Shown here: positions 1 to 10,008 of the stretch, piece by piece
Numbering within the stretch: position 1 is the stretch's first letter
Layout of the letters: the number at the start of each line of letters is the position of its first letter
DNA from: JAXHUE01 sp034189655
Lineage (GTDB): Bacteria; Chloroflexota; Dehalococcoidia; E44-bin15
Assembly (NCBI GenBank): GCA_034189655.1
Contig: JAXHUE010000012.1
Coordinates: 1 to 51,574, forward strand
Reading direction: 5' to 3'
Length of the DNA: 51,574 nt
Translations under genes and position numbers: made by a program
The notes under the pieces: generated by a model
Told to the model about the DNA's origin: nothing
The model's input: only the letters and a program-made list of their open reading frames with translations
Databases searched by the model: none

Positions 1-219
1 AACATCTTCAAGATACGTGCCTATCGCACGGCGGCGCGCTCCATCGAGCAGCTCCCGGAGGAACTGGCCCAGATGGTGGCCAGCGGCAAAGACCTGGAGG
101 ATATCCCCGGCGTGGGGCCAGCCATCGCCAGGAAGATAACGGAGCTCATCACCACCGGCCACCTGCGCCTCTACGATGAGCTGCGCAGCGAGGCCGGGAG
201 CACAGAAAACGCCCGATGA
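1..219 (+). CDS. Helix-hairpin-helix protein, PolX N-terminal type (5' end missing)
   Basis: Frame 1 is open from the first base to TGA at 217-219, giving 72 residues with the start outside the window. The sequence begins NIFKIRAYRTAARSIEQLP and contains the hairpin DIPGVGPAIARKITEL. This is the pattern of the N-terminal 8-kDa DNA-binding domain of PolX-type DNA polymerases. In full PolX proteins a palm domain follows, but here the protein stops right after the second helix-hairpin-helix. It is therefore either a stand-alone DNA-binding domain of about 90-100 residues or a truncated PolX. The function as a DNA-binding protein is inferred. Confidence 0.7.
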   Translation, partial: NIFKIRAYRTAARSIEQLPEELAQMVASGKDLEDIPGVGPAIARKITELITTGHLRLYDELRSEAGSTENAR

Positions 220-272
220 GAGCCGGGCCTCTCCCGGCGGCGGAGGCACCATTCGGGTTTCGGTGGGGTTGC

Positions 273-1013
273 ATGAAGCACGATCTGAGAGACCGGGGCA
301 GCATCGAGCGTGAGGGCGAGGACGAGCCCATCCGCCACTTGAAGGAGGCCGTCGCCCAGGGGAAGCACTGGTACATCGCCCTCCTCGAGGCCATCGGCCT
401 GTGGACAAAGGCCGATGAGGTCTACGACGGGCGCCGCTACTGCTACCTCATCGATAACGAGGCCTTCGACTGGCTCCTCCTCTGCGAGCGCCTCTGCCAC
501 GAGCTGGAGGGCCTGGCCCCCCAAAACGAGGTCATCGACCTGCTCTTCTCAGGCAGACCCCCCATCGAGCTCTCGGAGGATGAGTTCCGCGCCCTCATCG
601 GGGAGGCCAAGCACCACGCCCACCTCAACTTCTTCTACGGCGTCACCGTGGAGGAGGCCCTGCTCCTCGCCGTGGAGGACGAGGCGCGAAAGGAGCAGCG
701 GCCCTGCGCCCTGTTCCGGGGCAGCCCAGAGGAGGAGGCCTACCAGCGTATCTACGGCGCCCCGCAGCACGCCCTGCTCAAGCGCTTCCGACAGGAGAAG
801 AGGTACACCCAGCGCAAGTCGATGGGCCTCGCCGAGTCAAAGGAGTTCACGTACTGGCTCTTCAAGCACCGGCTGAGGGAGTCCGATAAGGCCAGGGTGG
901 CCAGCGATACGCGGAAGGCGCTGGGGACACTGTGCCACCAGTGGACGCTCAAGCGGCAGCGCAGCGGCAGGGAGGCATGGCCACCTACCGGGGCTTGCGG
1001 GCCGTCACCGTAG
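273..1013 (+). CDS. Conserved-looking hypothetical protein, 246 aa
   Basis: I do not recognise this protein. The open frame extends upstream to an ATG at 216, but the ATG at 273 gives a more protein-like N-terminus (MKHDLRDRGSIERE) and avoids overlapping the upstream gene. The product is soluble and strongly charged. It has an acidic, helix-rich N-terminal half (WYIALLEAIGLW, YCYLIDNEAFDWLLLCERL) and a basic C-terminal half (FRQEKRYTQRKS, KHRLRESDKAR). There is no signal peptide or membrane segment. Third-position GC fits the neighbours, so it is probably real. Its last 29 bases overlap the end of the convergent arsM gene. Confidence 0.6.
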   Translation: MKHDLRDRGSIEREGEDEPIRHLKEAVAQGKHWYIALLEAIGLWTKADEVYDGRRYCYLIDNEAFDWLLLCERLCHELEGLAPQNEVIDLLFSGRPPIELSEDEFRALIGEAKHHAHLNFFYGVTVEEALLLAVEDEARKEQRPCALFRGSPEEEAYQRIYGAPQHALLKRFRQEKRYTQRKSMGLAESKEFTYWLFKHRLRESDKARVASDTRKALGTLCHQWTLKRQRSGREAWPPTGACGPSP

Positions 1014-1791
1014 CGCTCACGACCTGGTAACTGGGGGCGTCGCCGCACCGGCACGAGGCAGCGCCCCGAAAGTCGTCCTGCCGCTCTTCCACGACCTCTA
1101 CCTCAACGAAGCCGGCGGCCTCGATCTTCCCCAGGTAGTCCCTCTCGTCGAGGGCACCGGCCACGCAGCCGGCCCACTGCACCATGTCCCGGCGCACCTC
1201 TGGCGGCAGCTCGCCGTGGGTGACCATGTCTGATATCGAGAGCCTGCCCCCGGCCTTCAGCACGCGGTATATCTCGGCAAAGACGGCGTCCTTGTCAGGG
1301 GAGAGGTTGACCACACAGTTGGAGATGACCACGTCCACCGAGCCACTGTCGACGGGCATGTGCTCCATCTCCCCCAGGCGGAACTCTACGTTGTCCAGCG
1401 AGAGCAGCCGGGCATTGTCCCGCGCCAGCCGTACCATGTCCGGGGTCATGTCCAGCCCGATGACCCGCCCCCCGGGGCCTACCCGCTGCGCGGCCAGGAA
1501 GCAGTCCAGCCCGCCGCCACTCCCCAGGTCGAGGAGGGTCTCCCCTGCGACGAGCTCGGAGCACGCGATGGGGTTGCCACAGCCCAGGGACGATATGTTG
1601 GCCGATATCAGCTCCAGCTCTTCCCGTGAGTACAGCCTCTGGGCGCGAGATGCATCGCCCTCCTGCTGGCGGCAACAGCTCGATGTGGCCTCGCTCGGCG
1701 CCGAGCAGCACGAGGAAGCATGCTGCCTGGCGAGCTCAGCGTAGCGCTCCTGGACGTGCCTCTTTATCTCACGAGCCCCCTCAGTATCCAT
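985..1791 (-). CDS. arsM: Arsenite S-adenosylmethionine methyltransferase
   Basis: Product of 268 residues in the ArsM class of SAM-dependent methyltransferases, which methylate As(III) to methylated arsenicals in the cytoplasm. The SAM-binding loop LLDLGSGGGLDCF lies around residues 86-98 and the acidic strand VIGLDM around 110-115. Cysteines at 71 (GCGNP), 159 (SNCVVNLSPDK) and 209 (GCVAGAL) match the conserved As(III)-binding cysteines of the family. Further Cys pairs near residues 28-29 and 39-40 add possible metalloid contacts. It is a single-gene unit convergent with the upstream hypothetical and has its own extended -10 promoter. No arsR, arsB or arsenate reductase lies nearby. Confidence 0.9.
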   Translation of the reverse strand: MDTEGAREIKRHVQERYAELARQHASSCCSAPSEATSSCCRQQEGDASRAQRLYSREELELISANISSLGCGNPIACSELVAGETLLDLGSGGGLDCFLAAQRVGPGGRVIGLDMTPDMVRLARDNARLLSLDNVEFRLGEMEHMPVDSGSVDVVISNCVVNLSPDKDAVFAEIYRVLKAGGRLSISDMVTHGELPPEVRRDMVQWAGCVAGALDERDYLGKIEAAGFVEVEVVEERQDDFRGAASCRCGDAPSYQVVSATVTARKPR

Positions 1792-1831
1792 GACCCCTCC
1801 TCAAGACCTCCGTAACGTCTCACTATACATA

Positions 1832-1840
1832 ATTATACCA
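1832..1840 (-). promoter_or_regulatory. Extended -10 promoter of arsM
   Basis: On the minus strand the sequence reads TGGTATAAT, a TGn extended -10 element with a perfect TATAAT, 41 bases upstream of the arsM start. No good -35 box is seen at the usual distance, as is normal for extended -10 promoters. The surrounding AT-rich stretch stands out in otherwise GC-rich DNA. Confidence 0.55.
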
Positions 1841-1871
1841 CGGCACACGCTGTTATGGGAGGTGCGTCCCA

Positions 1872-4691
<2,820 letters not shown>

Positions 4692-4749
4692 AGATATGGT
4701 AGACCTGCTTCTCTCTCGTCCTCTCTGTAGCCTGCGGGTATGCCGGCCG

Positions 4750-5133
4750 CTACCTCTCCGGGGCCGCCTTGGCACGGCGCCTGCGCCGCGCTATCATCGT
4801 CGCCGCGATGAGCCCCACCATGACCGCGGGGACCACCATGGCCGCGGGCTGAGGCTGGGCCCTGTGCCTCTCTTGTGCGAGGGGGATGAACCTGACCTCG
4901 TCCTTGGTCACCAGGAGAAACCCTACCGGCTCCGTGCCCCCACCGCCGCCGCCGCCGCTGCCACCGGCCCCCTCCACGCCCTTCCCCTCACCCGCGCCCA
5001 GGCCATAGCCCACCCTGGCGATGGGGATGAGGGTCTTATCGTAGAATGTCATGGGCTCGCCGAAGACCGTACTTATATCGGCCGCGGACTTGAAGCCCTC
5101 TATCATCGAGGTTATCATTTGCTCCACAGACAT
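4750..5133 (-). CDS. GerW/YtfJ-family protein
   Basis: Product of 127 residues. The N-terminal part (MSVEQMITSMIEGFKSAADISTVFGEPM, TLIPIARVGYGLGAG) matches the Spore_YtfJ/GerW family, which is widespread well beyond spore formers and has no settled biochemical role. It is followed by a Gly-run linker, a beta segment (GFLLVTKDEVRFIPL), a C-terminal membrane helix (PAAMVVPAVMVGLIAATMIA) and an Arg-rich tail, so the protein is likely tail-anchored. The start at 5133 is fixed by an excellent Shine-Dalgarno AGGAGGTGA. It lies 11 bases after coaBC and is probably co-transcribed with it. A sporulation role is not implied. Confidence 0.8.
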   Translation of the reverse strand: MSVEQMITSMIEGFKSAADISTVFGEPMTFYDKTLIPIARVGYGLGAGEGKGVEGAGGSGGGGGGGTEPVGFLLVTKDEVRFIPLAQERHRAQPQPAAMVVPAVMVGLIAATMIARRRRRAKAAPER

Positions 5134-5144
5134 GGTCTCACCTC

Positions 5145-6626
5145 CTATGTACCCACGGTCAACCTGTAGCGCTCCTTGGGCCTGACGACTTCGATAATAA
5201 CTCTGTCTCCCGGTGTAAGCTCTGGGTGTGCCCTGTACCATTTAGCCAGGCCCTTACGAAGTTCAAGGCAGTTGCCAGAGCGCCCCGAACTCGTCCTGAT
5301 GGTACCAATGTTGGTTTCCAAGTCAAAAGCCCTATTGAAATCAGGAAACAGCCCCCTGTCCACTATAGGAATGTAAATACGATGATATCGTATGTTCGCA
5401 GGCGATAGCTCGATCTCTACACTATTTTTGGGAGGCGCCGTGCCCTTTAAAAGCCCCGCCACCTTGTCGAGCACGACGTGTGCCACCTCCGACTTGGGCA
5501 GGAGGGGATGGCGCTCCACGCCCCCGGAGCGGTCGATGAGCACCACCCGGTTGGTGTCCACCGCAAAGCCACAGTCGGTGGCGGTGATGTCATTGGCCAC
5601 GATGAGGTCCAAGCCCTTCCTCTTCAGCTTATCGGTGGCGTTCTCGACGAGGTTCTCGCTCTCGGCGGCAAACCCCACCTTGACGAAGTCGCCCTTCACC
5701 TCGGCGAGGATATCGGGGTTCTGCACCAGCTCGATGGTGAGGCTCTCGGCGCCCTTCTTTATCTTTCCCGCGGCGGGTGACCGCGGCCGATAGTCGGCGA
5801 CGGCCGCAGCCATGATGAGGGCATCTGCCCCCTCGGTGGCCCTGGCCACGGCGTCCCTCATCTCCAACGTGGTCTGCACCGGTAGCAGCTCGACACCGGT
5901 GGGCGCGGCGAGGGCGGTGGGGGCACTCACCAGCACCACGCTGGCCCCGCGGTCGCGGGCGGCCTCGGCAATGGCGTAGCCCATCTTGCCCGACGAGCGA
6001 TTGCTGATGTGGCGCACCGGGTCGATGGGCTCCCGGGTGCCGCCGGCGCTGACCACGATCCGCCGCCCCGAGAGGTCCCCGCACCATCCCAGCACCTGGC
6101 ACACGGTACCGATGATCTCCTCGACGTCGGTGAGACGGCCCAGCCCCATGGCCCCGCTGGCGAGGCGACCGTGGCCCGGCCCTACAAAGGTGAACCCCCT
6201 CTTCTTCAGCCGCTCTATGTTGTCCTGGGTGACCTCGTTCTCATACATGTTCACGTTCATCGCCGGGGCCACCACCACCGGGGCCCTGGTGGCGAGCACG
6301 GTGCAGCACAGCATGTCGTCGGCGATCCCCGCCGCCAGCCTCGCTATGGTGTTCGCCGTCGCCGGGGCGATGACCACGATGTCGGCCCTCTCAGCGAGGG
6401 CCACGTGCTCCACGCTGTACTCCGAGGCCAGGTCGAACATCTCGGTGACCACCGGCCTGTGGGTTATGCTGCGAAAGGCGAGCGGCGTGACGAACTCCTG
6501 TGCCGACCTGGTCATCACCACGTCGACCGAGGCCCCCCTCTGGGTGAGCTTGCTGGCAAGGTCCAGCGCCTTGTAGGCAGCGACACTGCCGGTGACGCCC
6601 AGCACAACGGTCTTTCCCTCTACCAT
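5145..6626 (-). CDS. coaBC: Bifunctional phosphopantothenoylcysteine decarboxylase/synthetase with a C-terminal extension
   Basis: Makes 4'-phosphopantetheine from phosphopantothenate and cysteine (CoA steps 2 and 3). The flavin-dependent CoaC half has GSVAAYK (13-19), the active-site His74 (SVEHVAL), PATANTIARLAAGIAD and PAMNVNMYEN (121-130). The usual substrate-clamp cysteine in GRLACG is Ser157 here (GRLASG). The CoaB half has VSAGGTREPIDPVRHISN, SSGKMGYA and AAAVADYRPR with the following KIKK. CoaBC normally ends near residue 400, but this protein has 493. Residues ~396-493 form an extra domain ending LTPGDRVIIEVV, encoded by 5145-5441. By hand count, 5161-5460 is about 51% GC against 68% in the next 120 bases. 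The extension is not recognised and may be an acquired domain. Confidence 0.93.
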   Translation of the reverse strand: MVEGKTVVLGVTGSVAAYKALDLASKLTQRGASVDVVMTRSAQEFVTPLAFRSITHRPVVTEMFDLASEYSVEHVALAERADIVVIAPATANTIARLAAGIADDMLCCTVLATRAPVVVAPAMNVNMYENEVTQDNIERLKKRGFTFVGPGHGRLASGAMGLGRLTDVEEIIGTVCQVLGWCGDLSGRRIVVSAGGTREPIDPVRHISNRSSGKMGYAIAEAARDRGASVVLVSAPTALAAPTGVELLPVQTTLEMRDAVARATEGADALIMAAAVADYRPRSPAAGKIKKGAESLTIELVQNPDILAEVKGDFVKVGFAAESENLVENATDKLKRKGLDLIVANDITATDCGFAVDTNRVVLIDRSGGVERHPLLPKSEVAHVVLDKVAGLLKGTAPPKNSVEIELSPANIRYHRIYIPIVDRGLFPDFNRAFDLETNIGTIRTSSGRSGNCLELRKGLAKWYRAHPELTPGDRVIIEVVRPKERYRLTVGT

Positions 6627-6685
6627 GTCTGTCCCCTCACTAACCTATGCTATCACAAAGTGCCAGCGCAAGGATAGGCCTCCTC

Positions 6686-7456
6686 TCATCGAGGGATATT
6701 CATCTCGTGAATGAGACGCAGCCCGATGAGGGTGAGGTGCTGGTCCACCACGTCTATGGTGGTGGTCTCCTTGGCGATGACGTGGGCGAAGCCGCCGGTG
6801 GCCACCACCTTGGCATCTCCCGCCAGCTCCCGCCGTATGTGAGATACCAGGCTCTCGATGAGCCCCACATAGCCGTATATCATGCCCGATTGCATCGCCG
6901 TTACCGTGTTGCGGCCAATGGCGTGCTCTGGGGGTATGAGCTCTATCCGGGGCAGCTTGGATGCCCGCTCGAAAAGGGCCTCTGCCGAGATGCCGACGCC
7001 GGGGGCGATGGCCCCGCCGAGGTAGTCGCCGTCCTTGGACACGGCATCCACCGTGGTGGCAGTGCCGAAATCGATGACGATCAGGGGGCCGCCATAGAGC
7101 CGATGAGCAGCAGCGGCGTTCACTACGCGGTCGGCGCCGACCTCGCGCGGGTTGTCGGTGCAGATGCGCACGCCGGTCTTCACCCCAGGGCCCACGACGA
7201 GGGGCACGACCTTGAAGTAGCGCCGGCTCACGTCCTCGAAGATGGGCTCCAGCGGCGGCACGACGTTGCATATTATCACGTGATCGACGTTGGAAACGGA
7301 GATGTCCTGCTGCTCCAGCAGGTTCATGAACATAACGGCATACTCATCGGCCGTCCTGTGGATATCGGTGGCGATGCTCCACGTGGTGTGCATCCGCTCG
7401 CCCTGGAATATGCCGAAGCCGATATTGGTGTTCCCGATATCGATAGCGAGTAACAT
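6686..7456 (-). CDS. coaX: Type III pantothenate kinase
   Basis: First step of CoA synthesis: ATP-dependent phosphorylation of pantothenate. The product has 256 residues from the ATG at 7456, the usual CoaX length. The phosphate-binding motif is DIGNTN (6-11), GADR lies at 107-110 with the catalytic Asp109, and DFGTATT lies at 129-135. An in-frame ATG at 7471 overlaps the nnr stop codon (ATGA). I prefer 7456 because it places DIGNTN six residues from the start, as in relatives, but the upstream ATG could permit coupling. CoaX proteins are feedback-insensitive to CoA. It sits between nnr and coaBC. Confidence 0.94.
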   Translation of the reverse strand: MLLAIDIGNTNIGFGIFQGERMHTTWSIATDIHRTADEYAVMFMNLLEQQDISVSNVDHVIICNVVPPLEPIFEDVSRRYFKVVPLVVGPGVKTGVRICTDNPREVGADRVVNAAAAHRLYGGPLIVIDFGTATTVDAVSKDGDYLGGAIAPGVGISAEALFERASKLPRIELIPPEHAIGRNTVTAMQSGMIYGYVGLIESLVSHIRRELAGDAKVVATGGFAHVIAKETTTIDVVDQHLTLIGLRLIHEMNIPR

Positions 7457-7467
7457 CTCTGCTGCCC

Positions 7468-9024
7468 TCATCCTCCCTTTATGCTCTTTATCACCGTGGG
7501 CAACACCGGCAGGAGGTCGCTCGCCACCATGCCGGCATCGCCGAGTTCGCACTTCACTACCTCACCCGCCGCCCCGTGGAGATACACGCCGCAGGCAGCG
7601 GCAGCGGCCGGGGGGAGGCCCTGTGCGGCAAGGCCAGCGATGGCCCCCGCCAGCACGTCACCGGTACCCGCCGAGGCCAGGCCGGGGTTGGCAAAGGGGC
7701 TTATCATGGCGGCACCGTCGGGAGAGGCCACCACGGTGTGCGCCCCCTTCAATACCACCGTCTTGTGCCAGTCCTGGGCCGCCTGCCGCGCCACCTTCGG
7801 CCGTTCCTGCGCCATCCCACCCACCGGGAGCGTGGTGAGCCTGGCCATCTCACCGGGGTGGGGGGTGAGCACGGCATCGCGCTCCATCCTCTGCCACCAC
7901 TGCGGGATCTGGGCCAGGGCATTTAGGGCATCGGCATCGATGATGACCCTCACGTCGAGCGACGGCGGCATCTCCAGCAGCGAGCGGGCGACGAACGACG
8001 CGACCGATGGGTGCTGCCCCAGACCGCACCCGATGAGCAGCACGTCGTAGGTGGCGAGCCACTCGTGGAGCTGCCCCGCCGCCTCTGCGGCGATGAACCC
8101 GGGCTCCGACTCGGCGAGCGGCGCATAGGTCGCCTCGGTGAGCTTGGCCGCCAGCACGGGCTGGAGGCTCCGGGCCACCGCCAGCGTCACCAGGCCGGCG
8201 CCCACCCTGAGCGCCGCCTCGCAGGCGAGGTAGGCCGCCCCGATGTAGTTGCCAGACCCGGCACAGACGAGCACCCGCCCATTGGTACCCTTGTGGGCAT
8301 CGAGCGGCCGCCGCGGCAGCATACTATTGACATAATATTCATCGATGAGCCCAGTGACGATGTCGGCGCCCAGCTCGTCGGGGATGCCGATGTCGGCCAC
8401 CACCAGCTCTCCGACGAGGCCCCGGCCCGGGAAGGCGAAGAGCCCCACCTTGGGGTAGCCCAGGGTGATGGTGATATCGGCGGGGGCCGAGGCAGGGTCG
8501 ATGGCGCCGCTATCGGCGTCCAGCCCCGAAGGCACATCGACGGCAACCACGCCCAGGGCAGGGCGGGCCGTCCTTGCCTCTCTCACCTTGACCAGCACCT
8601 CCCTCAACACGCCCTCGAGAGGGCGCAGCCTCCCCGTGCCGAAGAGGGAGTCGATGACCACGTCGCCGGCGGCGAGGAGGCCACCCAGTGCGGCCAGGCC
8701 ACCCTCTGCCCCCACGAAGGTGCAGGGGATGGCGCGCGCCCTCACGATATCGTAGTTGGCGTCACCCTCCCTCTCGCTGCACAGGCAGACGTGGACTCGC
8801 GCCCCCCAGTCGTGGAGATGGCGAGCGGCCACCAGGCCGTCGCCGCCATTGTTGCCCGGCCCGACGAGGACGATGACCTGCCTCCCCGCCGCGCCGCCGA
8901 GCCACCTCTTGACCTCCAGGGCCACGGCGAGCCCGGCGTGCTCCATGAGCACAGGCGAGGGAATGCCGCGCTCGGCGGCGCGGCGCTCAAGCTCCCTCAT
9001 CTCTGCTGCGGTCACTACCTTCAC
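7468..9024 (-). CDS. nnr: Bifunctional NAD(P)H-hydrate epimerase/dehydratase
   Basis: Repairs hydrated NAD(P)H: the N-terminal YjeF domain epimerises NAD(P)HX, and the C-terminal ribokinase-like domain dehydrates S-NAD(P)HX using ADP or ATP. Product of 518 residues. N-terminal motifs are VGPGNNGGDGLVAARHL, FGTGRLRPLEG and DVPSGLDADSG. C-terminal motifs are NGRVLVCAGSGNYIGAA, LTPHPGEMARL and the nucleotide-site GTGDVLAGAIAGL. The GTG start at 9024 is supported by GGAGG six bases upstream and by a GTGTGA overlap with the acpS stop. The open frame extends upstream but reads as an acpS shadow. Confidence 0.94.
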   Translation of the reverse strand: MKVVTAAEMRELERRAAERGIPSPVLMEHAGLAVALEVKRWLGGAAGRQVIVLVGPGNNGGDGLVAARHLHDWGARVHVCLCSEREGDANYDIVRARAIPCTFVGAEGGLAALGGLLAAGDVVIDSLFGTGRLRPLEGVLREVLVKVREARTARPALGVVAVDVPSGLDADSGAIDPASAPADITITLGYPKVGLFAFPGRGLVGELVVADIGIPDELGADIVTGLIDEYYVNSMLPRRPLDAHKGTNGRVLVCAGSGNYIGAAYLACEAALRVGAGLVTLAVARSLQPVLAAKLTEATYAPLAESEPGFIAAEAAGQLHEWLATYDVLLIGCGLGQHPSVASFVARSLLEMPPSLDVRVIIDADALNALAQIPQWWQRMERDAVLTPHPGEMARLTTLPVGGMAQERPKVARQAAQDWHKTVVLKGAHTVVASPDGAAMISPFANPGLASAGTGDVLAGAIAGLAAQGLPPAAAAACGVYLHGAAGEVVKCELGDAGMVASDLLPVLPTVIKSIKGG

Positions 9025-9386
9025 ACGTATCCTCCCACCACGAAGGCGACGGCGTACTCCCTGGAGTGCGAGAGGCTGATATCCATGGCAGCGATGCCCA
9101 TCTCCTCGGCCCTGCGCTGTGCCCGGCCGTGGAGGAAGACCAGCGGCCTGCCATAGGGGTCGGACAGCACCTCTATCTCCCGCCAGCCCACGCCCCTGGT
9201 ACCGGTGCCCAACGCCTTCATCACCGCCTCCTTGCCGGCGAAGCGCACCGCGAGCTCCGAGACACGGCCGCGGCATACGGCCCGCTCATCGTCGGTATAG
9301 ACCCTGCCCAGGAAGCGCTCGCCCCAGCGGGCGAGCGACTCCTCGATGCGCTCGATCTCGATTATATCCACGCCCACGAAGTACAC
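9021..9386 (-). CDS. acpS: Holo-[acyl-carrier-protein] synthase
   Basis: Transfers 4'-phosphopantetheine from CoA to a serine of acyl carrier protein. The product has 121 residues from the GTG at 9386. The Mg-binding Asp7 is in VGVDIIEIERIEES and the second conserved acidic residue is Glu53 in FAGKEAVMKALGTG. A GGTGG element lies upstream of the GTG. The stop overlaps the nnr start by four bases. Pairing of acpS with nnr and CoA synthesis genes is common in bacteria and fits a shared phosphopantetheine theme. Confidence 0.94.
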   Translation of the reverse strand: MYFVGVDIIEIERIEESLARWGERFLGRVYTDDERAVCRGRVSELAVRFAGKEAVMKALGTGTRGVGWREIEVLSDPYGRPLVFLHGRAQRRAEEMGIAAMDISLSHSREYAVAFVVGGYV

Positions 9387-9394
9387 CAGCCACC

Positions 9395-9859
9395 TTACAG
9401 CCCAAGTATGCTCCAGGCCACGGTAACGGTTATGCCACCGCCGATCAAGCAGCCACTCATCTTCCCCATGGCACTGCTCAAGGGCGTCCTCGCCTCCTCT
9501 ATGCCGTGCCGGCGCAGGTACTCTGCCGCCCGGCCCTCGATGAGGCCGGCAAGGCCATCGGTGATGGCATCGCCCACCACGCTCCCCACGATAGCCCCCA
9601 GCAGGCCGGCAAAGCTGGCCCCCACCACGGCGAACACCGCCATGAATCCGGTATCGACGGCGCCGAAGATGATGTCGGCCCCGGCCGACCTCACCGACCG
9701 GCCGCCGATGGCGAGCGAGAGCCACGGCAAAAAGCCCAGCGCTATCACCGCAGGCCCGATATACACCTTTTGGGTACGCAGGAGCAGTACCACGGCCACC
9801 ACGACGATGGAGAGCACCACAAGGTGAACCAACGCCGAGAGGAGACCTTCACTCCTCAT
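9395..9859 (-). CDS. Small integral membrane protein of unknown function, 154 aa
   Basis: First gene of the acpS-nnr-coaX-coaBC unit, ending eight bases before the acpS start. About four hydrophobic segments are visible: an N-terminal helix (LLSALVHLVVLSIVVVAVVLLL), VYIGPAVIALGFLPWLSLAIG, a long Gly/Ala-rich FMAVFAVVGASFAGLLGAIVG, and a C-terminal GCLIGGGITVTVAWSILGL. The middle holds a conserved-looking polar stretch (VGDAITDGLAGLIEG, RRHGIEEARTPL). I do not recognise a family. Its location suggests it may work near lipid or CoA metabolism, but nothing in the sequence proves this. Confidence 0.65.
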   Translation of the reverse strand: MRSEGLLSALVHLVVLSIVVVAVVLLLRTQKVYIGPAVIALGFLPWLSLAIGGRSVRSAGADIIFGAVDTGFMAVFAVVGASFAGLLGAIVGSVVGDAITDGLAGLIEGRAAEYLRRHGIEEARTPLSSAMGKMSGCLIGGGITVTVAWSILGL

Positions 9860-9908
9860 TTGTTGAAGGCCTTCGTCACTTGCATCGGTACCATCTCTCT
9901 AGTGCCCC

Positions 9909-9917
9909 AGTATACCA
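9909..9917 (-). promoter_or_regulatory. Extended -10 promoter of the membrane protein/acpS/CoA operon
   Basis: The minus strand reads TGGTATACT, a TGn extended -10 box, about 50 bases upstream of the ATG at 9859. It has the same TGGTATA form as the arsM promoter. It lies back to back with the GH3 promoter inside the 149-base divergent region 9860-10008. Confidence 0.5.
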
Positions 9918-9951
9918 TATCTGATGGCCGCTATTGAATATCGGGCCCGCA

Positions 9952-9980
9952 TTGAAAAGCCCCCACCCCTGGTGTATAGT
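9952..9980 (+). promoter_or_regulatory. Promoter of the GH3-family gene
   Basis: TTGAAA at 9952-9957 and TATAGT at 9975-9980 are separated by exactly 17 bases, a sigma-70-like promoter. The expected transcription start near 9987 gives a leader of about 22 bases before the ATG at 10009. Confidence 0.6.
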
Positions 9981-10008
9981 GCGGTAGAGACGAGGGGGTG
10001 TACCACAC

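Noticed and set aside
9024..9276. N-terminal extension of the NAD(P)H-hydrate repair enzyme
   Set aside because: It is the shadow of acpS in another frame. GTG 9024 has GGAGG at the right distance.
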